DNA of 64,000 bases. Origin: Ruegeria sp. 6PALISEP08. GTDB lineage: Bacteria; Pseudomonadota; Alphaproteobacteria; Rhodobacterales; Rhodobacteraceae. A program made the translations under genes and the position numbers. Positions within the stretch are counted from its first letter, which is position 1. Each line of letters opens with the position of its first letter. The notes under the pieces were generated by a model, which did not search any database, was not told the DNA's origin, and worked only from the letters and a program-made list of their open reading frames with translations. Positions 52,119 to 61,743 of the stretch are shown here, piece after piece. The stretch is from contig NZ_LGXZ01000009.1 in assembly GCF_001238295.1 (NCBI RefSeq), positions 1 through 64,000 of the forward strand, given 5' to 3'.

Positions 52119-53822
52119 ATGGAAAACCCGGGCAGAAATCCCCAATTATCGCCATTGCCGGTGCTGCAGGGCGTGCTGCCTTTTGACCGGTCGCGTCTTC
52201 CAACCGAGATGCTTGCCGGGCTGACATTTGCCTGCCTCGCGATACCAGAGGTCATGGGCTACACCAAAATCGCGGGCACACCGGTCATTACGGGGCTTTA
52301 TACGATCCTGATTCCCATGGCCCTGTTCGCCCTGTTCGGTTCGTCCCGGCATCTGGTGGTCGGGGCCGATTCGGCAACCGCGGCCATCACGGCCTCGGCG
52401 CTGGCGGGCATGGCGGTCTCGGGCTCGTCGGAATATCTGGCTTTGGCGTCCCTGCTGGCGCTGATGGCGGCCGTGCTTTTGATCGGTGCGCGGATCATCG
52501 GGCTTGGATTTCTGGCCGACTTCCTGTCGCGAACTGTACTGGTCGGATTCCTGACCGGCGTTGGCATACAGGTCGCCACAGGCGAAATACCCGGCTTAAT
52601 GGGGATCGAGTCCAGCGGTCACGGAACGCTTGCGCGATTGAACGACGTGTATCTGAACATGGCTCATATCAGCTGGCCGACTGTGTTTGTCTCCGCCGCC
52701 GTGCTCGGCGTTGTTGTCGCCTGCACAATGCTGTCGCGAAAAATCCCCGGTCCCCTGTTCGCAATTGTAGGGGTGATCCTGTGCAGCTGGGCCTTTTCTT
52801 TCGAAACGGTCGGCATTGCCCTGTTAGGGGCAGTTCCCAGTGGCCTGCCCGCACTCTCGCTCCCGGACGTGAATTGGAGTTGGAACCTGTTCAAGCAACT
52901 CCTGCCCACGGCGCTGTCCATATTCGTGGTCATTCTGGCACAGAGCGCCGCGACCTCGCGGGCTTACGCAGCCCGATATGACGAGAAGTTCAGCGAGAAC
53001 ACAGACCTGATCGGGCTGGGCCTTGCCAATTTCGGTGCGGCATTCACCGGCACATTTGTGGTCAATGGCAGCCCTACCAAAACCGAAATGGTCGCCAGCG
53101 CCGGTGGCCGCAGTCAGGTGGCACAACTGACCACCGTGGCCATTGTCCTCGTGGTGATCCTGTTTCTTACCAAACCGCTTGCCTATCTGCCCACAGCGGC
53201 CCTTTCGGCCATCGTCTTCCTGATCGGCTTGAAACTGATCGATCTGCGTGGTCTGGCCACGATCTACAAACAAGCCCGGTCCGAGTTCTGGGTGGCCACC
53301 GCAACAGCAGCCGTGGTTGTTCTGGTGGGCGTTGAACAGGGCATAATCTTTGCCGTTGTCTTCTCTTTGATCGACCACACCCGCCGGGGGTATCGCCCGA
53401 AGAACGCAGTGATAGTTAAAACCGAAACCGGAGGTTGGCATTCGAAAGACTTGGCCGAGCCAAATCAATTTGAACCCGGCCTTGTGATCTATCGGTTCTC
53501 ACACGGCATGTATTACGCAAATGTGCAGCGTTTCACGGATGAGGTCACGGCCGTTGTGCAAGGCTCAGACAGCAAACCTGAATGGTTTTGCATTGATGCG
53601 TCGGCCATCGATGAGATCGATTTTACCGCCGGATACGCCCTGCGCAGCATGGCCGGGTTCTTGAAGGAAAACGACATTCGTCTGGTTTTCACACTTATAG
53701 AGCCAAACGTTAAGACCGAGCTGGATCGATACGGCGTAACCGATCTGGTTGGTGAAGGGGCGTTTTTCGACAACGGGAACAGCTTGTTGGATGCTTTTCA
53801 CAAACGTCAGCGTACCGCGTGA
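52119..53822 (+). CDS. SulP-family anion transporter with STAS domain
   Basis: A 567-residue inner-membrane transporter. The N-terminal VLPFDRSRLPTEMLAGLT leads into about 12-14 helices, with PVITGLYT and VNGSPTKTEMVASAGGRSQ as family motifs. A cytosolic STAS domain fills the last 130 residues (VIYRFSHGMYYANV to VGEGAFFDN). Family members move sulfate, bicarbonate or dicarboxylates. The gene stands alone and converges on the lactate module with 7 bases between stops. Confidence 0.88.
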   Translation: MENPGRNPQLSPLPVLQGVLPFDRSRLPTEMLAGLTFACLAIPEVMGYTKIAGTPVITGLYTILIPMALFALFGSSRHLVVGADSATAAITASALAGMAVSGSSEYLALASLLALMAAVLLIGARIIGLGFLADFLSRTVLVGFLTGVGIQVATGEIPGLMGIESSGHGTLARLNDVYLNMAHISWPTVFVSAAVLGVVVACTMLSRKIPGPLFAIVGVILCSWAFSFETVGIALLGAVPSGLPALSLPDVNWSWNLFKQLLPTALSIFVVILAQSAATSRAYAARYDEKFSENTDLIGLGLANFGAAFTGTFVVNGSPTKTEMVASAGGRSQVAQLTTVAIVLVVILFLTKPLAYLPTAALSAIVFLIGLKLIDLRGLATIYKQARSEFWVATATAAVVVLVGVEQGIIFAVVFSLIDHTRRGYRPKNAVIVKTETGGWHSKDLAEPNQFEPGLVIYRFSHGMYYANVQRFTDEVTAVVQGSDSKPEWFCIDASAIDEIDFTAGYALRSMAGFLKENDIRLVFTLIEPNVKTELDRYGVTDLVGEGAFFDNGNSLLDAFHKRQRTA

Positions 53823-53829
53823 AGATCGC

Positions 53830-55509
53830 TCACTGGTAGTACTTCGTCTTCGACATTTTCCCAATGCCGGGGTTGAACGAATTGGTCGGGTCACAGCGCT
53901 TGTAATGCGCCGCCAGATCAGGCTTGGCCTTGTACAGATGACCCACATTATGTTCAGCCGGGTATTCCGCCCCCCGTTCGTCAAACAGCTTCAGCATCGC
54001 CGCCTTCAACGCCTTGGGGTCAGCACCCTTTTTGACGATGTAATCCTGATGCATGACGTGGCACATGAAGTGGCCGTAATAGAGTTTGTGCACCAGTTGG
54101 TCCTCGATCTCGGGCGGAAGCTTTTCCAACCAGTCGTGATCATTACGGCGCAGCGCGACATCCAACGCAAGAATGTCTTCTACGTCCGAGTTATGCAGCG
54201 CCATGTAACGCACGGCGGCTCCGGCAGCTGCGAAACGGTGCAGGCCAGCAATCTTGGCTTCGCGGACATCGCATTCAAAGAAACCCCCGTCACGGTCTTT
54301 CAGGAAGTCAGGCAACCAAGCGGCAGCCTCTGCTATACCGTCATCTTTCATTTTCAGGATCAGGTGGTGTTCATACTTGTCGCGGAATTCGACCATCCGC
54401 CTCGGCAGAACACGCGGCCAAAGCGCCACGGCCATCTGCATGAACCGGTCAGTAAAATTGCCGAGAAACGGGATGCGTCGAAGCCGCGCATCAACCGCGC
54501 CTTTCATCGCGAAGAAAAACGGCAAGCGATCCGTACCGAGTTTGTCGATCATCACAACCGTGTCCTTGCCGTATTTCGCGGTGATGTCGAACACTTCGCG
54601 CTGCATGTATTCGGCCGAGATGGGCAGTGATTTGAACCTGGACAGGATGTGGCGGCGCAAAGCCGCCAGATCGTCCGGGTCGTTTGTCCCGATATAGAAC
54701 ACCCTTTCGGCCTCGTTTTTTCGAAAGGTATCAAGGCGCACAGCAAAGACCGCCAGCTTGCCCGCCGAACCCGCAGATTCGAACAGCTTGGCCTTGTCCG
54801 CGTTGAAGCGGGCCGGTGTTTCCGCATCCACTTCGCGCACGATCTGCGCGTAATCGCTGGCCGAGGCGCGTTTGTTCGTGGCCCCAGGGTTGCGGTCGAA
54901 GGTCCCGGCGTCGAGGCTTGCCAGGATTTCCTCGGGCGTGTCGCCCAGATCAATGCCCAGATGGTTGACCAGTTCCAGCTCGCCCTGCTCAGAGATCCGG
55001 GCGTGAACGGACAGTTCAGTATAGACCGGGCCACGTTCCACCAGCGACCCGCCCGAGTTATTGCAAACCCCGCCCACAATCGACGCACCGATGCAGGATG
55101 ATCCGATCACCGAATGCGGCTCGCGGCCCATTGGGGCCAGCAGTTTTTCCAGCGCAAACAAGGTTGCACCCGGAAAGCTTACGATTTGCTCGCCATTGTT
55201 CAGAGGGATCAGTGTGTCCATCCGCCGAGTATTGATCAGTACCACATCGCGGTCATAGCTGCCCGACGGGGTCGACCCTTCGGTCAGGCCGGTATTGGCA
55301 GCTTGCATGATGACGATCTTGTCTGCCGCCACGCAGGCTTGCAGCACTTTCCATTGCTCCAACAGAGAACCCGGCAGAATGACACAAAGCGCCTCGCCCT
55401 CGCCCGAACGGAACCCACGCCGAAACCGCTCGGTCGCGCGCTCACCGGTCAGGACGTGGCTCGATCCAATAATAGACCGAAAGTGCTTGATCAATTCGTC
55501 ATTGGTCAT
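53830..55509 (-). CDS. dld: Quinone-dependent D-lactate dehydrogenase
   Basis: A 559-residue peripheral membrane flavoenzyme of the Dld type. The FAD-binding N-terminal domain has MQAANTGLTEGSTP and GGVCNNSGGS, and the large membrane-binding C-terminal part has NVGHLY and FNPGIGK. It oxidises D-lactate to pyruvate and reduces quinone. The start is ATG 55509 (a frame reaches 55521). It is last in the TRAP - lldD - dld unit, 19 bases after lldD. Confidence 0.92.
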   Translation of the reverse strand: MTNDELIKHFRSIIGSSHVLTGERATERFRRGFRSGEGEALCVILPGSLLEQWKVLQACVAADKIVIMQAANTGLTEGSTPSGSYDRDVVLINTRRMDTLIPLNNGEQIVSFPGATLFALEKLLAPMGREPHSVIGSSCIGASIVGGVCNNSGGSLVERGPVYTELSVHARISEQGELELVNHLGIDLGDTPEEILASLDAGTFDRNPGATNKRASASDYAQIVREVDAETPARFNADKAKLFESAGSAGKLAVFAVRLDTFRKNEAERVFYIGTNDPDDLAALRRHILSRFKSLPISAEYMQREVFDITAKYGKDTVVMIDKLGTDRLPFFFAMKGAVDARLRRIPFLGNFTDRFMQMAVALWPRVLPRRMVEFRDKYEHHLILKMKDDGIAEAAAWLPDFLKDRDGGFFECDVREAKIAGLHRFAAAGAAVRYMALHNSDVEDILALDVALRRNDHDWLEKLPPEIEDQLVHKLYYGHFMCHVMHQDYIVKKGADPKALKAAMLKLFDERGAEYPAEHNVGHLYKAKPDLAAHYKRCDPTNSFNPGIGKMSKTKYYQ

Positions 55510-55528
55510 ATCGGCCCCCAATTCGGGT

Positions 55529-56680
55529 TCAGGCGTTACGAAAACGGATATTGTCCCGGCTCAGTTGGTCGACGCTGGTGACGCCCATCAGTTTCATGTC
55601 GCGCTCGATCTCGGCGCGCATCAGACCAAGGGAACGTTCGACCCCCGCCTGCCCTGCCGCAGCCAGCGGATACAGGTAGTGCCGCCCGACGCCTACGGCT
55701 TTGGCCCCAATTGACAGCGCCTTCAGCACATGAGTTCCGCGCTGGATGCCACTGTCCATCATCACATCCAGCTTGTCACCAACGGCATCTACGATCTCGG
55801 CCAGTTGATCAAACGGTGTGCGCGACCCGTCAAGCTGACGGCCACCGTGGTTCGACAGGACGATACCAGTGCAACCGATCTCGGCGGCACGTTTGGCATC
55901 TTCGACGGTCATTATCCCCTTCAGGCAAAACTGACCGTCCCAGTCGCGTACCATCTGCGCCACATCATCCCAGTTCATCGATGGATCAAGCATGTCGGTG
56001 AAATACCCACCAATCGAGCTTGCCCCACCGCCCATATCCACATGCTCTTCCAGCTGTGGCAGGCGGAACTTTTCGTGGGTAACATAATTGATCCCCCACA
56101 TCGGCTTGATTGCAAACTGGATCATGCCGCCCAGCGTCAGCCGAAACGGGATCGAAAACCCGGTACGCAGATCACGCTCGCGGTTACCACCGGTAATACT
56201 GTCGACAGTCAGCATCATGACTTCGACCCCCGCCTCTTTGGCGCGCTGCATCATGGCGGTGTTCAACCCGCGATCCTTGTGGAAGTAGAACTGGTAGACT
56301 TGCGGATTCTTGTGTTTCTGCCGCAATTCCTCCAGCGACACGGTGCCCAAAGAAGAGACACCGAACATCGTCCCGTATTTCTCCGCCGCTGCCGCAACCG
56401 CGCGCTCTCCCTGATGGTGGAACAGACGCTGCAACGCGGTGGGCGAGCAATAGACCGGCATGTCCAGTTTCTGACCCATCACTGTTACCGACATATCCAC
56501 GTCGGACACACCGCGCAGGACTGAGGGCAACAGATCACACCGGTCGAACGCATTGGTGTTTTCCCGATACGTCACCTCATCATCCGATCCACCGTCGATG
56601 TAGTTAAAGATTGGCCCCGGCAGCCGCTGCTTGGCCAGCCGCCGGAAGTCGTGGAAGTTATGACATTGGCTCAGACGCAT
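55529..56680 (-). CDS. lldD: FMN-dependent L-lactate dehydrogenase family protein
   Basis: A 383-residue alpha-hydroxyacid oxidase/dehydrogenase. FNYIDGGSDDE at the N-terminus, SPTALQRLFHHQGE around the FMN site, and VLSNHGGRQLDG with the catalytic His, followed by DSGIQRGTHVLKA. It oxidises L-lactate to pyruvate; glycolate-type substrates are possible in the family. The paired D-lactate enzyme and TRAP transporter make lactate most likely. The start is ATG 56680, with a second ATG at 56686. Confidence 0.87.
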   Translation of the reverse strand: MRLSQCHNFHDFRRLAKQRLPGPIFNYIDGGSDDEVTYRENTNAFDRCDLLPSVLRGVSDVDMSVTVMGQKLDMPVYCSPTALQRLFHHQGERAVAAAAEKYGTMFGVSSLGTVSLEELRQKHKNPQVYQFYFHKDRGLNTAMMQRAKEAGVEVMMLTVDSITGGNRERDLRTGFSIPFRLTLGGMIQFAIKPMWGINYVTHEKFRLPQLEEHVDMGGGASSIGGYFTDMLDPSMNWDDVAQMVRDWDGQFCLKGIMTVEDAKRAAEIGCTGIVLSNHGGRQLDGSRTPFDQLAEIVDAVGDKLDVMMDSGIQRGTHVLKALSIGAKAVGVGRHYLYPLAAAGQAGVERSLGLMRAEIERDMKLMGVTSVDQLSRDNIRFRNA

Positions 56681-56692
56681 GACCAAAGCTCC

Positions 56693-58756
56693 TTAGTAGG
56701 CGACCGACGGAAGCCAGGTGGCGAGGGTCGGCCACAGGAAGACCAGCGCCAGACCGGTCAATTGCAGCAGGACAAAGGGGATAATGCCCTTGTAGATATG
56801 CGTCAGTTTAATCTCTGGCGGGCAGACACCTTTGAGATAGAACAATGCAAAGCCCACAGGCGGCGTCAGGAAGCTGGTTTGCAGCGTCACAGCAACCAGG
56901 ATCACGAACCACACCAGTGCTGGCTCATCCAGAACGCCAAATCCGGGGATGTCGATGCCCAGCCCGTTCACGATGGGGCGCATCAGGGGCAGAACGATCA
57001 GCGTGATCTCGATCCAGTCCAGCACAAAGCCCAGCAGGAAGACGATGAACAGGATGAACAGGATCGTGCCGTTGGCCCCGAACCCGGTGGATTGCACCAC
57101 ATGCTCGATCAGTTCGTCTCCGCCAAGTTCGCGCAGGACGTAAGAAAAGACGGTTGCGCCAAGGAAGATCGCAAAGATGTAGGCGGTGGTGTTGAAGGTC
57201 GACACCAACACGTTCCACAGCTTGGTAAATGTCAGTTTGCGATATCCCAACGCCAGCAGCGTCGCCCCCAGCGCACCGATGCCCGAAGCTTCGGTCGGCG
57301 TCGTCAGACCGGCAAAGATCGAGCCCAGCACAGCGAGGATCAGCATCAGCGTCGGTATGACCGCGACCAGCACGTCCTTGACGGCGGCCCAGTCGGGAGC
57401 TTTTGCACCTTCAGGAACCGGGGCCGCGTCGCGTTTCACTAGCGCGAGAAGGAAGATATAGGTCAGGTACAGGCCACCGATGATTACGCCGGGGAAGACG
57501 GCGGCCATGAACAGATCACCAACCGACAGGGCCATCTGGTCAGCCATGATCACCAGCATGATTGAGGGCGGGATAAGGATGCCCAGCGTCCCCGAGGCCG
57601 AAACCACACCGGCCGCCAAAGTTGGCTGGTATTTCTGCTGCATCATCGAGGGCAGTGACAGCACACCCAACAGCACGACGGATGCACCGATGATGCCCGT
57701 TGAGGCCGCCAGAATAATTCCGATCAGGGTCACGGTGATCGCCAGACCACCCCGAACCGTCCCGAACAGGCGCTGCATCGAGGACATCAGACGCTCGGCC
57801 ACTCCGGATTCGTCCAGCATCAGCCCCATGAAGATGAACATCGGCAAGGCCACAAGAACCGCGTTCGACATGGTCGCATAGACCCGGTTCACAACCGCGC
57901 CAAGGGTCAGGTAATCAAGCCCGGTAAAGGTGCTTTCAAGCCCGGTCCACAACATCAGATCATTGTCGAACAGATAGGCAAGACCGCAGTAGGCAACGCC
58001 GACACCGGCCAGCACCCAGGCCACCGGGTATCCGGTGAAGAGCAGCGCGATGAAGGTCAGGAACATCGCGATGACCAGCTTTTCCTCGGTCGTTTCGACA
58101 AGGAAGGTCAGGCCAACACAAACCGCAGCAAACACGGCCAACACCAGCAGGACACGTCGCAGCGGTGCGCCTTCTCGTTCCGATGCCGGTCCGTAGAGCA
58201 AAGCATGACCGTCGTGGATCAACCGCGCCAGCGCGGCCAGCGCCAGAAGAATGAAACTGATCGGAATGACCGCCTTGAAGGCCCAGCGCGCAGGCAGGCC
58301 GGTGGGGCTATCCGAACGTTCGTTGACGCGGAAACTTTCGTAGAAATAGTCGTAGCCCTGATCGATCATCAGATAGATGAATGGGGTCAGCAGGGTCAGA
58401 ATGCCGATCACCTCGATGATCCGCTGCGCGCGGCGCGATAACTGCATATGCAGGACGTCCACGCGGACATGGCTGTCAGTGATCAAGGCATAGGAAATGC
58501 CGATCATCGTGACGATGCCGTAGAAATGCCACTGAATCTCGTCCAGCTTGGGATAGTTCTGGCTGAACAGGTAGCGTAGCGAAACCTGGCTGAAGATCGC
58601 AGCCATCAGCAGGATGTTCGCCCACATGACCACATGACCCACCGCCTTGACCCCGGTGTCGATTGCAACGGCGATTTTCTGGCGGTCGGTTTCCGGGTGT
58701 TCCAGGATGCCCTCATAGGCTTCGACCGGATCGTTGAGGTTGTTTTGGGTGGCCAT
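56693..58756 (-). CDS. TRAP transporter fused DctQ-DctM permease
   Basis: A 687-residue membrane protein. The first 200 residues form the four-helix DctQ small subunit (WANILLMAAIFSQVSLRYLF). After a linker, the DctM large subunit follows with repeated GxxxxxGxPxxx-type segments (MFIFMGLMLDESG, LIPPSIMLVIMAD, FLTPPVGFALFYLKG). TRAP permeases use the sodium gradient. It is encoded between the binding protein and lldD, with 12 bases to lldD, and probably imports lactate or a related 2-hydroxy or 2-keto acid. Confidence 0.9.
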   Translation of the reverse strand: MATQNNLNDPVEAYEGILEHPETDRQKIAVAIDTGVKAVGHVVMWANILLMAAIFSQVSLRYLFSQNYPKLDEIQWHFYGIVTMIGISYALITDSHVRVDVLHMQLSRRAQRIIEVIGILTLLTPFIYLMIDQGYDYFYESFRVNERSDSPTGLPARWAFKAVIPISFILLALAALARLIHDGHALLYGPASEREGAPLRRVLLVLAVFAAVCVGLTFLVETTEEKLVIAMFLTFIALLFTGYPVAWVLAGVGVAYCGLAYLFDNDLMLWTGLESTFTGLDYLTLGAVVNRVYATMSNAVLVALPMFIFMGLMLDESGVAERLMSSMQRLFGTVRGGLAITVTLIGIILAASTGIIGASVVLLGVLSLPSMMQQKYQPTLAAGVVSASGTLGILIPPSIMLVIMADQMALSVGDLFMAAVFPGVIIGGLYLTYIFLLALVKRDAAPVPEGAKAPDWAAVKDVLVAVIPTLMLILAVLGSIFAGLTTPTEASGIGALGATLLALGYRKLTFTKLWNVLVSTFNTTAYIFAIFLGATVFSYVLRELGGDELIEHVVQSTGFGANGTILFILFIVFLLGFVLDWIEITLIVLPLMRPIVNGLGIDIPGFGVLDEPALVWFVILVAVTLQTSFLTPPVGFALFYLKGVCPPEIKLTHIYKGIIPFVLLQLTGLALVFLWPTLATWLPSVAY

Positions 58757-58875
58757 GGTCATTCCTCGCTCAGCAGCCCGGAGCGCGGGCAGTGAAAGGT
58801 TAGAAAGTCCGAAGTTCAGAAATAAGAACCGGAGCGGCGGATTGGGCCGCCCCGGTATCGTCAGTGAGAGAGAGC

Positions 58876-59925
58876 TTACTGACGAGGGAGGAAGGCGTTG
58901 GTCTTCCAGAGACTGTAACCGTCACGGAACTCGTTCATGTCGGCCAGAACTTGCGCAAAGAAGGCATCGTTTGCGGCTTCTTCAGCAGCGACCTCGTCCC
59001 AGGTCGCGCGGAAAGTATCCAGCATTTCGGGCGACCACTGTTTGATGGTGACACCGTTGTTTTCAACATTGTCGATCAAGGCAGCGTGCTGAATCGCTTC
59101 ACCTTCGGCAAAGCTGTCTGCCATCGATGCCTTACAGGCAGTTTCGATGATCGCCTTGTGCTGATCGCTGGTTTCATTCCAGACATCCTTGTTGATCAGT
59201 AGTTCGAAAACGGTCGCCTGCTGGTGCCAGCCAGGGAAGTAGTTGAACTTGACCAGCTTGTGGAAGCCCAGACGCGCGTCGATCGCGGGCATCGAGAATT
59301 CGGTCGCGTCGATCGCGCCTTTTTCCAGCGCAGGGAAAATCTCGCCACCTGGTAGTAGAGAAGTCGCCACGCCCAGTTTCTGCATCACTTTACCGCCCAG
59401 ACCGAAGAAGCGCATTTTCAGGCCGTTCAGGTCTTCGGGCGAGTTGATCTCGGACGCGAACCAGCCCGAGGTTTCCGGTGCGATGATGGCGCAAGGCAGA
59501 ACTTTGACGTTGAAACCGGCCTGATCATACATTTCTTGATACAGGGTCATGCCGTTGCCATAGTAGAGCCACGCCATGTATTCACCCGCCTCGGGGCCAA
59601 AGGGCACGGCCGAAAACAGAGGCGCAGCCGGGATTTTACCCGCCCAATAGCCTGCGGTGGTGTAGCCTGAGTTGATCTTGCCGGTGGACACTGCGTCCAA
59701 AATCTCGAACGGCGGAACCAATTTGCCCGGCTCGTACACTTTCATCTTGAGCGTTCCGCCCGACATCAGTTCCAACTGATCAGCCACGCGTGGGATCGGC
59801 GAACCCAGGCCTGGCAGTTCGGTCGAAAAGGCAATCGGTGTTTTCAGCAGCAGTTTGTCAGCGGCAACCGCAGGTGCAGCCAGAATGCTGGCGGCCACGG
59901 CCAGGCTCGTCAGGGTCTTCTTCAT
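58876..59925 (-). CDS. dctP: TRAP transporter substrate-binding protein
   Basis: A 349-residue periplasmic protein with signal peptide MKKTLTSLAVAASILAAPAV, preceded by GGAGGAGA. The body has LLPGGEIFPALEKGAIDATE and FPGWHQQ, features of the TakP-like branch that binds lactate or alpha-keto acids through a conserved Arg and a bound cation. It is the first gene of the lactate operon. A frame continues far upstream but lacks protein features. A TGGT-N11-ACCA element lies 70 bases upstream. Confidence 0.9.
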   Translation of the reverse strand: MKKTLTSLAVAASILAAPAVAADKLLLKTPIAFSTELPGLGSPIPRVADQLELMSGGTLKMKVYEPGKLVPPFEILDAVSTGKINSGYTTAGYWAGKIPAAPLFSAVPFGPEAGEYMAWLYYGNGMTLYQEMYDQAGFNVKVLPCAIIAPETSGWFASEINSPEDLNGLKMRFFGLGGKVMQKLGVATSLLPGGEIFPALEKGAIDATEFSMPAIDARLGFHKLVKFNYFPGWHQQATVFELLINKDVWNETSDQHKAIIETACKASMADSFAEGEAIQHAALIDNVENNGVTIKQWSPEMLDTFRATWDEVAAEEAANDAFFAQVLADMNEFRDGYSLWKTNAFLPRQ

Positions 59926-59995
59926 GAAATCTCCTCCAGGGTAGGTCGGGACTTTGCCCCGATCATTGGCGCAGGCTCTTCCAGCGCCGCTCCGG

Positions 59996-60014
59996 TGGTA
60001 AACTAACTTTACCA
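59996..60014. promoter_or_regulatory. Operator-like element before dctP
   Basis: TGGTAAA and TTTACCA, perfect 7-bp arms around 5 nt, 70 bases upstream of dctP. The TGGT..ACCA ends are those of FadR-family (GntR) operators. Confidence 0.65.
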
Positions 60015-60203
60015 TTAATTTCCAGTCAACAACTTTCTTTACCACTGGAGGCAGCCACGGATGAAAGTAGGGAGCTTGTTTGAAGGAACTGCGATCGACA
60101 GAATCCGTATATTTAGGCAGCGTGTTGCATAATTTTTGTTCACAACCAGACACCTGAGGAATTCTGCGAGCACATGTTCCGAAGCTTGAATTTACGACCA
60201 AAA

Positions 60204-60222
60204 TGGTTATGTTTATTTACCA
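60204..60222. promoter_or_regulatory. Operator-like element before the FadR-type gene
   Basis: TGGT-N11-ACCA with the same 19-bp span and the same TTTACCA right end as the element at 59996, 40 bases upstream of the regulator's ATG. It fits autoregulation. Confidence 0.55.
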
Positions 60223-60261
60223 GTTAAATTGAGTTTCGAGCATCACACAGGGCATCAGATC

Positions 60262-61035
60262 ATGAGCACCACGGCGATATTTGAACCTGTTGGACACGAA
60301 TCGCTGTCCGAAGCGGTGGTTGCGCAAGTTGAAGACCTGATCGCTTCAGGCATCCTGAAACAGGGTCGAAAACTGCCCTCGGAACGCGACCTGGCCGAGA
60401 TGTTGCGCGTATCGCGCCCAAAGCTGCGTGAAGCCCTTCAGGTTCTGGAAGAACGCGGTCTGGTTACAACACAACATGGCGAAGGCACATTCGTCGCGGC
60501 CCTGACCGGACAGGCCATGATGCCAGCGCTTCTTGCGCTATATGAACGCCACGAGCCTGCTTTTTTCGATTACCTGGAATATCGCCGCGAACAGGAAGGG
60601 TTTGCAGCCCGCCTTGCCGCGCATCGCGCCACCAAGGCCGATAAAGAGAGAATCTCGGAAATCCTCGACGAAAACGAGCGTGCGTGGCAGGAGCAAGACG
60701 CCAGGGCCTCGCAAGAGGCAGACTTTGCGCTGCATTCTGCAATCGTCGATGCCAGCCAGAACGCAACACTGATACATATGATGGCGTCGATCTACGAATT
60801 GACCCGCAAGGGAGTGTTCTACAATCGCGATTTTTTGCGCACGATTGACGGTACCGGGGAAAAGCTGTTGCAACAGCATCTTGAATTGGGTCGCGCCGTG
60901 ATCGACGGCGACGAAGCGCGTGCCGAAAAAGCAGCCACCGACCATATCGATTTTGTCGAGGAATCATTCAGACTCGGGATCGAGCAACGCCGCCGCGAAG
61001 CCATGGCCGAAAAGCGTCGGATTTTGTCTCGGTAA
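60262..61035 (+). CDS. FadR-type GntR regulator (LldR-like)
   Basis: A 257-residue GntR regulator. The winged helix begins about residue 12 (LSEAVVAQVEDLI, LPSERDLAEMLRVSRPKLREAL, GEGTFV). An FCD ligand domain follows with the metal-binding Asp/His positions around ADFALHSAIVDAS, HLELGRAVIDGD and AATDHIDF. FCD-domain regulators commonly sense small hydroxy- or keto-acids such as lactate or pyruvate. It is divergent from the lactate transport and oxidation operon, which it most likely controls. Confidence 0.88.
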   Translation: MSTTAIFEPVGHESLSEAVVAQVEDLIASGILKQGRKLPSERDLAEMLRVSRPKLREALQVLEERGLVTTQHGEGTFVAALTGQAMMPALLALYERHEPAFFDYLEYRREQEGFAARLAAHRATKADKERISEILDENERAWQEQDARASQEADFALHSAIVDASQNATLIHMMASIYELTRKGVFYNRDFLRTIDGTGEKLLQQHLELGRAVIDGDEARAEKAATDHIDFVEESFRLGIEQRRREAMAEKRRILSR

Positions 61036-61152
61036 AAGACAAAAAGGCGGAACTGTACCGTCCAATGCGGTTACTGGTCGGTTATCAATTGCGCGCTACT
61101 TTTGCCAGCTGGGCAGCCGCATCCTGACATCTTCAAGTCAGGTTCAAACCCC

Positions 61153-61635
61153 TCACCCGGCTTCAGTTATGGTCCCGACCATCCCCGTTTCTTTCACCGC
61201 CTCCATCGCCACAAAGGTGGACGTGCTGGCCACATGCGGCATGGCAGAGACCTTTTCAGCCAGAACGCGGCGATATTCCGACATGGTGGCGGTGCGCACC
61301 TTCAGAAGATAGTCAAAGTTCGAAGCGATCATATGTGCCTGTTCCACCTCAGCGATCTTGCACACGGCGGCATTGAACTCGGCCAAGGCTTTTTCACGGG
61401 TGTCGGTCAGACGGACCTCGACAAAAGCCACATGATCCAACCCCAAACGGATCGGGTCCAGCATCGCCCGATAGCCTTTGATCACACCATTTGCCTCTAA
61501 ACGCTTCAGCCGTGCTTGCGTCGGAGATTTCGACAAACCAATCTCGCGCGCAAGATCTGCGACCGAGATACGGCCATCTTCGGCCAGAATCCTCAGAATC
61601 GACCGATCGAACCGATCCAGATCAGGAAAGTTCAT
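61153..61635 (-). CDS. putR: Lrp/AsnC-family regulator of putA (PutR)
   Basis: A 160-residue Lrp-type regulator. The N-terminal helix-turn-helix is SVADLAREIGLSKSPTQARL, followed by the RAM ligand domain with HMIASNFDYLLKVRTA. It is divergent from putA across about 110 bases. Lrp-type PutR proteins activate putA in response to proline in alphaproteobacteria whose PutA lacks its own DNA-binding domain, as here. Confidence 0.88.
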   Translation of the reverse strand: MNFPDLDRFDRSILRILAEDGRISVADLAREIGLSKSPTQARLKRLEANGVIKGYRAMLDPIRLGLDHVAFVEVRLTDTREKALAEFNAAVCKIAEVEQAHMIASNFDYLLKVRTATMSEYRRVLAEKVSAMPHVASTSTFVAMEAVKETGMVGTITEAG

Positions 61636-61743
61636 TTGCGTCGCTCCATACGGAAATTTGAGAACAATGACCTTCCATTATACAAAACTTGGTCCGTTGT
61701 CCCGATTTTTCGCCCCTATATTACCACAAAGACCGGAGGACCC

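Larger units (their letters stand above)
59926..60261. other. Divergent control region of the lactate module
   Basis: About 335 bases between dctP and the FadR-type regulator. It holds two 19-bp TGGT-N11-ACCA elements and AT-rich promoter DNA, with an ACCAAAATGGT palindrome at about 60197-60207 overlapping the second. No gene is seen. Confidence 0.6.

Noticed and set aside
53749-54630. Plus-strand frame of 293 codons antisense to dld
   Set aside because: Mirror frame of a full-length D-lactate dehydrogenase; no recognisable domain and no ribosome binding site.
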